From contig NC_084898.1 in NCBI RefSeq assembly GCF_958979055.1, positions 20,541,124-20,605,123 on the forward strand: 64,000 nucleotides of DNA, read 5' to 3'. The notes beneath the pieces are model-generated. The model saw nothing but the letters and a program-made list of their open reading frames with translations. It made no database searches and was not told where the DNA came from. How positions within the stretch are numbered: position 1 is the stretch's first letter; each line of letters starts with the position of its first letter. Positions 55,261-64,000 of this stretch are shown piece after piece. The DNA is from Alnus glutinosa. Taxonomy: Eukaryota > Streptophyta > Magnoliopsida > Fagales > Betulaceae. A program made the translations under genes and the position numbers.

Positions 55261-55562
55261 GATGTTGTATTGCAAAGTGCTTCTAGCTTACACTTGGAAG
55301 TAGTTGTGTACAAGTTGCAAGCGTTCTAGAATTTCATTCTTGCCTGAAATTCCATTTTTATGGGAATTGTTGCACCTTAAAGAATTTGAAATCAATTTAG
55401 CTTAGTTTTGATTTTGGTAGGAATCGTTGTCGATTGAAAAATTATGGTTAATGTTTTGCTACATATTTCTAAGCAATACATCTAAAGTTTGCCATGACCT
55501 CAACTACACATTTTTTAAGAGGCAAACCAAAATTATCTTTACAAAAAAAAAAAAAAAAAAAG

Positions 55563-56318
55563 CTATTGAAGACCATACATTTTTTGTTTTTGTTTATCAA
55601 GGAGAATTTTTAGGAGACACGCTAACACAGGCCTCTTTGTCGATGCACAAAGTCTATTATGACTTGGTATTGCAGCCACAGAACTTGCTTTGGCCTCACT
55701 GTATGAAGATCCCAAATCACAAGTACTACTTGAATTAGAGTCACAATAATGCCCATGCACCTTGTTCATCTGATTAATCAACGAGTGCCTTAAATCTATA
55801 CCAACTGCTGAAGTTTTGCAATGATTTATACCAAAGAAGTAAGGCATTACCACCGGTGAATTTGGAGTGCTCAAACCATCTTCTTCCAAATTATCTCTTA
55901 TCCTAGACAAAATGCTATAGGCCAAGTTTCCAAAAATACGGGAATATGCTTCCAGAATTGAATGCCCAACATCCTACAAGAATTGAGAAAGGCAGATTAA
56001 TTAAGAATCTTTTAAATGGGAGAGTTTAATTAGCTTGGGATGAGTATCTTGGATAATGGCCAGCACGGGCATTTCAAGCAAGACATTTTCTATGATTGAT
56101 TTGGCAGCCTTGAACACTTGATGTGCCACTCTTCCTTGGTGAAGCAATTTCTTTCTAGATTGATTTAGCAAAACAGGGTCAAGCCATTTGCACCATTTTG
56201 TTTAGCAGGAACTAACTCAACCATATAGTTGGTCGAGGAGAGTAACCAGTCCATTTCTCTTTGCCATTTGCTCTTCCTTTCTTTAGGCGGTGGTTCTAAT
56301 TTTCACAACTCCCCAAAC
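55563..56318 (-). pseudogene. ROPGEF: RopGEF pseudogene, unit 3
   Basis: Nearly identical to the unit 1 copy. The last exon at 55973-55563 is an open 136-codon frame (DVGHSILEAYSRI to the C-terminus); the middle piece (KKLLHQGRV, KAAKSIIENVLLEMP) is at about 56190-56034; the first piece with the shared TGA lesion is at about 56318-56200. The donor after CCCAAG is CTAATT, the same damage as in unit 1. Confidence 0.87.
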
Positions 56319-56856
56319 AATTATTATATTCTAAATAGTTAAGAGAAAAAGTAATTATTCTCATAGGTCACATTATAAAAACAAAAGTAGTTTTCTAAGG
56401 AATAGTTAGGGCTCCAAGTTAATCATAGAAGAGAAATGATCATGCATTATATGCTACCCACAAGAAGGAAAAAGTAAATAAATAAATATTGATAACATAA
56501 ATATTATTATGAAAATGGAATTCTACGTGGAGCAAATATTAATATTAGAATATATAATATGGTAGAATATTTTCTTTATGTTAGAATATATGTTATGATT
56601 TGATACTTACCTTATAGAATAATTATTTTTTAGAGGATTGATTGTAATTGACGGTAATCAAATCAAATAATTTGATTACCATATTTATTTTTATTTCCAC
56701 CTTTACGGTTGTAATATTTTCTATTTAAGCATGATGAAATAATGAGAAGGTATGCAAAAAATTAATCTCAAACTTTGTGTTTGAAAATGTTTAGGTTCCT
56801 TTTAACGAATCTAAAGAGTATAGGTTTCCTCAAAACCTAACAAATTATCTCATTAA
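56319..56856. other. Spacer shared by units, no gene
   Basis: Almost identical to 14461-14997. Nothing else is recognised. Confidence 0.5.
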
Positions 56857-57171
56857 GGGTGCGTTTGGGATTGCAATTTCGTAGACAATAAGTGCGATTT
56901 TAAACCAAATCCCAGAATATAAATCGTTTGGGAACTGTGTTTTTAAAAAATGCGATTTGAAAACGCAGAAAATCTACTATTTCAAATCGCAGGTAAGATG
57001 ATGCTTTTTTGAAAACGCAGAATTTTAAAGGCTAATTTGCAATTTTAAATGCTAAACTGCGATTTTGCCAAACACTTAACTGCGTTTTTAAAAATCATTT
57101 TTTTTAAATCGCACAATTTAAAATCGTGATTTTAAATCACACTTTTTGAAATCGCAAACCCAAACGGACTC
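56857..57171. mobile_element. MITE, TAA-TSD family, 315 bp (unit 3)
   Basis: The same insertion as 14998-15312: GGGTGCGTTTGGGATTGC to CCCAAACGGACTC with TAA on both sides, same length and only a few differences. Confidence 0.92.
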
Positions 57172-57307
57172 TAAGTATTTGTAAAATCATTCACGTAACA
57201 AACTCCCACTAGAAAGATTATTCACAAGATTGATGAGTTTTAGCAGGTAGAGGCTGAGGGCATAAATTTTTAACAAGGGCAATCCTGCACAGGGCAGCCC
57301 TTGCAAC

Positions 57308-57560
57308 CAGGGCTATCAAAACGGGTTCGCGTGTCGGGTTCGAGTCAACTCGTTTGACCCGTGAACCCGTTAAGGGTCAACCCTAACACGGTCCGTTTAA
57401 CTAAAAAGGTTAGACTCTTTAACCCTAACACGATCCAGTTAAATAACAAGTTGACACGACACGACCCGTTTGACCCATTATATAATAAAGTCTATAAAAA
57501 TAAAAATAAAAACACAAATTTAAACTAAAAAAAATCTATAATAACCTACTTGCAGCAACT
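57308..57560. mobile_element. hAT-type element remnant, right end deleted (unit 3)
   Basis: CAGGGCTATCAAAACGGG onward, the same truncated form as 15449-15700, ending in a short duplicated CTACTTGCAGCAACTACAGCC (twice at about 57546-57587). Confidence 0.75.
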
Positions 57561-58304
57561 ACAGCCCTACTTGCAGCAACTACAGCCGGAGGGCATCTAA
57601 ACTTCATACTAGGTGGTGGCTGAGGAGCTGTTGCCACGAGAGGGAGAACACGGCTCACTGCTCTGTAGGTCTTGCCAATTGGGCAGTTTCTTGTTTCTAA
57701 CCCAGCATTTCCCAGTGCCTCGTGTTTTGATACATTTCCTTTTTGCATGGTTGATCAGAAACAAAAAGAAGTCTCGGTCAGGTTTGCAACATGTAATTAA
57801 TTATTTATTTGAAATTGAGAGCATAGGGCATGATTCATTAAGCATTTTTACATATTCTTCTGTGAGTTGCCGGATTGGACCGTTGCCTGTCAAATTATTT
57901 CCTCTACATTGATGCTCGTCACAATTTTCAAGTGAGGTTTATAGAATGACACTAATGCAATATCTCAAACAATTTTCTGTATAAGATGAAATTATGAATT
58001 AATTTCCTAAACTGGATATTCGAAATCCCATAACAGATTTTATTATCCCAAAGCACCAATGCATTGGTTAACAAACCCTTGTGCAATTTTTCCCAAAATC
58101 ACTTCCTTTTTCAGAATAAAATGTTAGCCTTGGCAAAAGGATGTAAATCTACCTCAGAAGAGGGTTCCCTCTTGCTGGACGGCTCAGACTTCTTCTGCTT
58201 CTTCCACTTCTCAGAGAAGTTAACAAAACCAAATGGCCCTCCCAGTCCAAATGCTGACAAACTTATGGTGGCTGCTTTTGTTGCTAAAGGGTTGAACTGA
58301 GGTG

Positions 58305-58648
58305 TATTAGAGGATAAACCTCAGCAACAAGTTAACCACTCATCAGCATCAACAAGTCTGCAGCAACCTCACCATCTCTGCATCAACAAGTCTTCCACAA
58401 TCACAAGTCACCATTGCAGCAGCAAGCCATCCCTCTGGTCAAGCCATTCCTCAACCCATACCACCATGTTATTAACCTTTAATTTATCTCTTTGTACTCT
58501 AGTCTTTACCTTTTTGTTAAGTCTATATAGTAGACTAGTTTGTAATCAAGCATGTAAGGAAATCAGTAAAGATGTAGTCCTTTGTTTACCTTTGTGTTCT
58601 CTCCCTCTTCCATTACAGACATCCATCTCCTTCTCCTTATTTCTAACA
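58305..58648. mobile_element. Copia-type solo LTR, 344 bp, TSD AGGTG (unit 3)
   Basis: Starts TATTAGAGG, ends TTTCTAACA, with AGGTG on both sides (58300-58304, 58649-58653). Same insertion as in units 1 and 2. Confidence 0.87.
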
Positions 58649-59029
58649 AGGTGAAGGCTCAGGTTCTGGAATGTCACTATGAACATTAGATCTCCCTGAG
58701 AGTGGAACAACCCCATCCTTCCCATGAAAGAGAGGCTAAACGCCATGTCAAAATTGGGCCTGAAGAAAATAAAACACAGTCAATCTCAATATCAAAGCAT
58801 ATTGATAAATCATCATCTATTAATAAAGATTAAGAAGAAACTAAACAAATGGTAAAGCGAAATAAAGGAGAAAAGAAATAGAACTTACAGGAATGAGGAA
58901 ATTAGCTGAAGAGAAGGAAAAGCAAGTGGGTTTGTTGATGTTCCTCAAAAATGGACATCTCTGAATGTCCTTTGCATCAAAGGGGCATTCAGATGCCTCC
59001 TCTTTCATCCCCTTAAACAAAAAAGCCAT

Positions 59030-60854
59030 CTACTCCTCTTACGAAGCAATTTACCTGCAAAGAAGATGAAATATGACAAAAAGGATAGCAATGTAGTTAG
59101 CAAAAATGGACTTCTGGGTGCTACCTAAAAAGTTACAGTGAAAAATTACTTTTGAAACAACAAAAACTTTGCAGGTCAAGCACAAAATTGACACAACTAA
59201 GTTCAATGCTATATAAATTACAGAAGAAGACGTTACCGGTTACACTAACATGAAAAAATAATGAAGTTAAAAATATCATTAAAGACTAATTGCTATCCTC
59301 AATATGAAAGCAGTAATGTTTGATTCTTCTTCTCAAATTAGATTTGAATTGAATTTGACCAGTTCACAAAAATTCTAATTCTATTCAATTCAATTCATGG
59401 GTGAATTTGAATTCACCTTTTTTTTTTCTTGCTCCAAGCACATGAATTGGGCTAAACAAATTCCATTTTAATACATTTTGTCCAATTCATAGGTTTCGGA
59501 ATGGTATGTCAATGACACAAACCAGTACAACTTCTTGTAACAGAGATTCATAAACCAGCAAACTTGGAAGCAACAAACACCTGAGTTCTGCTAGCCAGAT
59601 AAAATAAAATAAAAAATAAAAAATAAAAATAAAAAAGAAGAAGAAGAAGAAGAAGAAGAAAAAGAAAAAAAGACAAGAGTTATTTAAAAACCTGATTATT
59701 TCTCCCTGTCTACCTTCACGCTGGACACAGCTCAAAACTCATAATAATAAGAATAATTGTTTCATAAAGTTTCCAAAAGGGAACAATATCACCATTATGG
59801 TTATCACAATCTCAGAAAATTCTTGAAGCTCTGTATCCAATGACTTACTAATCAAACAGCTCAATGCCTCCATCAATAAATTACTATGATTTGGCCAACT
59901 ACCAACTTATGTTTCAACACAGAACAGGGTGCAGAATACTTACATAGAAAAACAGCCATATATTTGTCAAACGCAATGAGATACTAATGACATGTAGATG
60001 TACAACTTAAAATAACATACATATTTTCTGGTGTCAATGACCTTTAACCCAAATAACATCTCTTTTTCATGTAAGAATAAGGTGAACGCTGAGGACATGG
60101 GTTCTAGACTCAATAGGGGTGTGTGTGGATGTAATGTAGGAGAAACCCTCGAAAATAGATCTGTTTGTGCTAGAGATTAAAAAGAGAGTAATAAAGATCA
60201 AAATCACTGAGTAATAATTAGCTACAACAATTAAAGCACTCTTCTACCCTCGAAAATCTAATAAAAACTACATCCTAATCCTTGAAAATAATAAAAAGTC
60301 TCAGCCATCCAAAATAACCTATATAAACTCAAAACACAGACACATATATGAGTAATGCTATATGCAAGACTCTTATTCCCCTCTTATCCTCTCTAATGTG
60401 ATGTGGCTTTTAAAATCACAATTGAATGAACCCTAATTTGAGTTGCTCTTGTATACTTTTTGTAGTTGGGCTGCGTCTGTCAGTGCTTTTTTATAAAATT
60501 GCTGTACTTATCAATTTTATTTTATTTTGGATGAATTAATCGTCAAGTATTCACGTTAAACAACATAAGCTTGCAAAACTATCTTGCACGAAAGAGTGCC
60601 AATCACTGAAGTATTCACAATATCCATACAACCAAAAACTTTTGCAGCAAACAGACCACCACGAATGCAAAATCCTCAAGTATTGACTGAAACAGAAAGG
60701 CTCTGAAGTTCTGATAGTAAGAACTCGATCATTACAAGCTTGAAATAAGCGATTTTCAGGACCAAGAGAAAATTTTCATGCATATAATAATCTGAATTAT
60801 GTAGAAAAAATATCGAAATAAGTATAACTCAACACCAACTTAGACTGTGAGATA
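59030..60854. other. Distal part of unit 3, no gene
   Basis: Matches 43956-45613, 5801-6960 and parts of 19400-19910. It contains a GAA microsatellite at about 59636-59665. No exon is recognised. Confidence 0.65.
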
Positions 60855-62060
60855 GTAAATAATAAAATAACAAGTAAAGGGAAAAAATATCCTAGAAGGC
60901 GATTTTTTTTCCTTTGAAGGCAAAAATCTTTTTGAGCGTGTTCCTTTACGCTTCCCTTCTCCCTAGTGTTTTGTGGTAGTTTTTGTTTAGCAATAAATTT
61001 CTTTCTCTCTTCGGGCTTTGCCAGCTCTTTAGAGGTGAAGGGGTGGTGTTTTCTCGTCCTTTTCAGGATGGAGAGGTGGTTTTGTTCTCATCCTTTTTGG
61101 GATGGAGAAGTGGTTTTTTTTTGTTTTTCTTTCGATTTCTGGAGTGTAACAGCAGATGATTTTCCCCGTTTCCAAGTTTTGGTTCTCTTCTTTGGGCTAC
61201 GGTCTGATTCGTGGTGCTGGGGGTTTTTGGGCTTCGCATAGGTGTTTCTGAAGTGGTGATGCTGGATTGGAATGCCACGTTGGAGCCGATGTCTTACAGG
61301 AGTCTTTGTGACGGCGTTGCAGGTCGATGGCCACGATGGGGTTGTTTTCGTTCAGTTTTTGTGGTTGATTGTAGTAGCGACGGTTTAGGGTTTCTACTAG
61401 AACGGCAGTTTTGGGCGCGTAGGGGCTCGGTTTTGGGCGGATCTTTTTCTCTGGTAACCCGATCCTTTCCTCGCTCGACACGTCCGGCCTCACCCGAAAA
61501 GCGCCCAAATTTCCGGTTCAGATTCGGGATTAGCGTCTAATCCATCGAGTCAAAAGGGGGAAGTGGGGAATATGGTCGGCCAGAGCATTTGCAGTTGTGT
61601 TTTCTTTGTTTTTGTTTGGTTGTTGTTGACTGCAGCTGTTGGATTGTTCGGAGGTTCTAGTGGTTCTTGCTGGAGGCTCTCGCCTCCCGGTCTCTGTTCG
61701 GTGGTTTTTAAGTTGGTTTTGTTTTGGTTTTTGTTTTTTAGATGTAGTTTTTTTGTTTCTTTGTTAGTTAAGATCTGCAGGCTGCCTTGTAGATGCTTGG
61801 ATATTAGTAGACTTATTCGCTTTTATAGAGTGGATCAGCCCTCTATTATTTTAGTAGTGGTGATTATTTGTTTAGAGGGGCTTCCAATGTTGGTTCTTGT
61901 AATCTTTGAGTGTTTTTTTAGGTAGTTTGCTCCCAAATCAGAAATTAGTTCTGATTTTATGTTTGGGGAGTCATGGTATTCCTTACCAATGTAATTGGAC
62001 CTTTGGGTCTTGGCTTGTTTTAATGACAGCTGTACTCTTACTTCAAAAAAAAAAAAAAAA
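60855..62060 (+). mobile_element. Poly(A) retroposon, 1206 bp, 18-bp TSD
   Basis: Flanked by AACTTAGACTGTGAGATA (60837-60854) and AACTCAGACTGTGAGATA (62061-62078), one mismatch, and ending in about 18 A. The related block at 25535-25560 is uninterrupted. This is the signature of LINE-driven insertion on the plus strand. The body is T/G-rich and has moderately long open stretches (60966-61241, 61211-61540, 61563-61925), none recognisable as LINE ORF1, endonuclease or reverse transcriptase. It could be an internally deleted LINE (5' and 3' untranslated parts joined) or a retroposed cellular transcript. Confidence 0.85.
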
Positions 62061-62078
62061 AACTCAGACTGTGAGATA

Positions 62079-62591
62079 CAGAATATCAATAGGATTAAAA
62101 AACTAAAGAAAATGAACGACAAAGTTGGAAATCAAAAGCTCATGCAGTACACAATAAACCAATTCATACAAATTCAAGCAAAAATCAAGCATCTTAGAGA
62201 ATTCACATGAAAAAATCATCGTCAATATAATGGCACGGCGAAAAAATAAAAAATTAATAAATAAAAGACTATGAAACAATTCCCAAAAGTCGGCAATTTT
62301 GGGGTGTAAATAATCAAATCAACAGCAAACTCGAAAACCAATTTCTTGAAAAGGGAATTAAAGATGGACATAAGGAAATTTATTTGAGAAAATTGAATAG
62401 AAAACGAAGACCGGGGATGTTTGGCGCGAGAGAAAATTACCCGAAAGTCAACCAGAGAGAATCCCAATTAGAAAGGTGGATTCTGGAAAGTCGTGTGGAG
62501 GCCACATACACGTGTGCATCTTACGGGGTTGGAGGCTTGTAATTATTAGTAGAATAAATAATCTAATAAATGGGATTTGATTCTTGCACTA
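62079..62591. other. Unit tail, continues 60854
   Basis: The segment 62079-62510 matches 25555-25970, including AAATGAACGACAAAGTTGG and GGATTCTGGAAAGTCGTGTG. The exon-like donor (CAACCAGAGAG / ACTTTCGGGTAATTTTC on the minus strand) is preserved. No protein is recognised. Confidence 0.5.
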
Positions 62592-62698
62592 CACCATCAC
62601 AACAAATGCACAACAACCCTTTATATGAGGGTGAGCTCCAATGTGTGAGGTTCACCCTCATGTGAGGGGTTGTTGTGCACTTGTTGTAATGATGTTGT
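62592..62698. repeat. Near-palindromic fold-back sequence, about 107 bp
   Basis: The left arm ATCACAACAAATGCACAACA and the right arm TGTTGTGCACTTGTTGTAAT are inverted copies, continuing inward (ATGAGGGTGAG against TTCACCCTCAT) with a short loop near 62645. Probably a tiny MITE; no TSD was settled. Confidence 0.82.
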
Positions 62699-62714
62699 AA
62701 ATCTAACATTTTTC

Positions 62715-63450
62715 CTAATAAATTTATAAGTTGACGCGCGATTTGAAATCAATTTCTTACTGTTTAAAAAACAAATTTTACTGCTTAAATTTGTCATGCA
62801 TTTGAAATTAGCCCTTCCGTGATTTTTCCATACATTTTTCTAACATCTGTTAGGGTGAGTCACTGTTTATCCACGTAGGCGCTGACATATCAAGTAAAGT
62901 CGTTTTATAAATTTAAAAACTTTAATTTGGGGGGTAGCCACTAACCCCCTTGGGGACGGGGGTGGCCCCAACCCCATATGGGAGCCACCCTAGAGTAAGG
63001 GGTTGGTGGTGAGCCACACCTAAAGTTGAGGTGGCGCCGGCTACCTCTAGGGTGGCTAGCGCGCCACCCTTAGCCTTTGGGTTGGCAAGCAGGCCACCCC
63101 CGAAACATGGGGAGGCAGCAAGCCACCCCGAAGGTGGCATTGGCCACCTCTAATGGTGGCTCACAGGCCACCCCCTCCCCAAGGGGGTGGTTGTCACTTG
63201 CAACCACCCCCCTATTTTTCAATATTAAATAAAATTGAAATTTTGAAATATTTAAAACGACGTCATTTTACCTAATGTGTCAATGCCTACATGTATCAAC
63301 AATGACTCACCTTAACGGACGGTTGGAAAATGGATGGAAAAATTACAGAATGGTTAATTTCAAATCCGTGATAAACTAAAGCCACAAAATTTGATTTTTA
63401 AACAGTGAAAATTTGATTTCAAATCGCACATTGACTCAGGGATTTATTAG
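62715..63450. mobile_element. Mutator-like fold-back element, 736 bp, GC-rich core
   Basis: Ends CTAATAAATT and GGATTTATTAG are inverted, and about 220 bp of each arm is complementary (GCGATTTGAAATCAA against TTGATTTCAAATCGC; GTGAGTCACTGTT against AACAATGACTCAC). The flanking 9-mers ACATTTTTC (62706-62714) and ACATTTACT (63451-63459) agree at 6 positions, an aged 9-bp TSD. The core (62930-63210) is a run of GGTGGCC/GGCCACC words, and its ORF at 62922-63140 is low-complexity. Confidence 0.78.
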
Positions 63451-64000
63451 ACATTTACTCTTATTATTATTATTAACTTTTTATTATTATTTTCTTGCAA
63501 GTATATAATTATTTGTTTGTTTCATAATGTTTGGCAAACAAACGATAGCCGTTAGATTTTGTATTGTACATTGCAATTTGTTTGGAGCTTCTCAATCAAG
63601 AATCAAGATTAGCATTTAGATCTTTTCTAGTATTTAACGGTGTATATGAAATCAATATTAATATATTTTTTAAAATTTTAAATAATGTGAAATCATGTAC
63701 ATCATTAGACGTATTAACTTTAATCATAATCATAAAATAAATAGCATTCATTTCATTTGAAATCGAGGTAATCCTATTCCGATCTAAACACTGCCCAAAT
63801 AAGAATCTTATATTTATTTCTTACATAAGCACTCTCTCTCTCCCTAAGCATTCTTTTGTAGGATGAATAAAGTTGGCTCTTCATCCGACTTTACAATCAA
63901 CCTTTTTATTTGTCAACTTCAGAGTCATGCCCCTCAAACAATCTCTAGATTTGCAATAATAAATAAATAAAACCATGTCCACGACCGAAGATTAAGAAAA
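63451..64000. repeat. Unit tail matching 20.9-21.6 kb, runs off the window
   Basis: The segment 63620-63775 matches 20930-21085 and 63785-64000 matches 21306-21580, without the 206-bp element found between them in unit 1. So unit 3 extends past the window edge. No gene is seen. Confidence 0.75.

Larger units (their letters stand above)
57200..59029 (-). pseudogene. Gene X remnant, unit 3 (best preserved)
   Basis: Minus-strand exons. The segment 59029-58889 is 47 codons starting MAFLFKGMKEEASECPFDAK and ending NFLIP at a perfect GTAAGT donor. From 58759, after a TTCTTCAG acceptor, PNFDMAFSL, GLFHSQGDLMFIVTFQNLSL runs to the solo LTR. About 58298-58160 reads FNPLATKAATISLSAFGLGE, then FVNFSEKWKKQKKSEPSS, to a GTAGAT donor. 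About 57748-57560 reads QKGNVSKHEALGN, CPIGKTYRAVSRVLPLVAT. About 57300-57210 is the remainder. The frame between exons 1 and 2 does not join cleanly, and the LTR and hAT insertions break two exons. I do not recognise the family. The plus-strand ORFs at 57613-57912 and 58064-58300 are antisense. Confidence 0.62.

Noticed and set aside
61563..61925. Membrane-protein-like 120-codon ORF
   Set aside because: It lies inside a retroposon; its hydrophobic look comes from T-rich sequence and it has no homologue I recognise.
62922..63140. 72-codon Gly/Ala/Pro-rich ORF
   Set aside because: Translation of the GGCCACC-rich core of a fold-back element.

Overview
This is nuclear DNA from a flowering plant, most likely a eudicot. 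Genes have introns with GT/AG borders, the DNA is AT-rich, and many plant transposon families are present. I cannot name the species.

The only clearly intact host genes are three tandem, same-strand LRR receptor-like proteins (RLPs, cell-surface immune-type receptors without a kinase): RLP-1 (10366-13324, 892 aa), RLP-2 (35582-38128, 745 aa) and RLP-3 (52523-55206, 792 aa). Each has a short first exon (signal peptide and LRR N-terminal cap), one phase-1 intron of about 0.3 kb, and a long second exon (LRRs, island, last LRRs, acidic spacer, one membrane span, short tail). They differ mainly in the number of copies of a 150-bp, two-LRR module (4, 1 and 2) and in the cap and island sequences. 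A truncated fourth RLP start lies at 51266.

Each RLP sits in a large duplicated unit. Next to it on the minus strand are a broken RopGEF (PRONE domain) pseudogene and a broken multi-exon gene that I cannot identify (gene X). Unit 1 runs from about 7.0 to 21.6 kb with further pieces to 26.3 kb, unit 2 from 31.1 to 45.6 kb, and unit 3 from 50.3 to 64 kb. A partial tail of another unit is at 5.8-6.96 kb. Shared insertions and lesions indicate that units 1 and 3 are sisters and unit 2 is older.

The rest is mobile DNA, much of it with readable target-site duplications (TSDs): an 866-bp TIR element whose empty site is also in the window, a TAA-TSD MITE family of seven copies, tRNA-type SINEs, Mutator-like fold-back elements, a CACTA element, hAT-type elements, Copia and Gypsy solo LTRs, a Copia deletion derivative with a 502-codon gag-protease ORF, and a poly(A) retroposon with an 18-bp TSD. 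The left end (2.2-2.8 kb) carries exon pieces of two unrelated housekeeping genes, chloroplast chaperonin CPN60-beta and an ARF GTPase. Two copies of a 5S-rRNA-derived sequence lie upstream of RLP-2 and RLP-3.

I found no new enzymatic system. The main biological interest is a rapidly changing RLP cluster in which nested transposons record the order of duplication.
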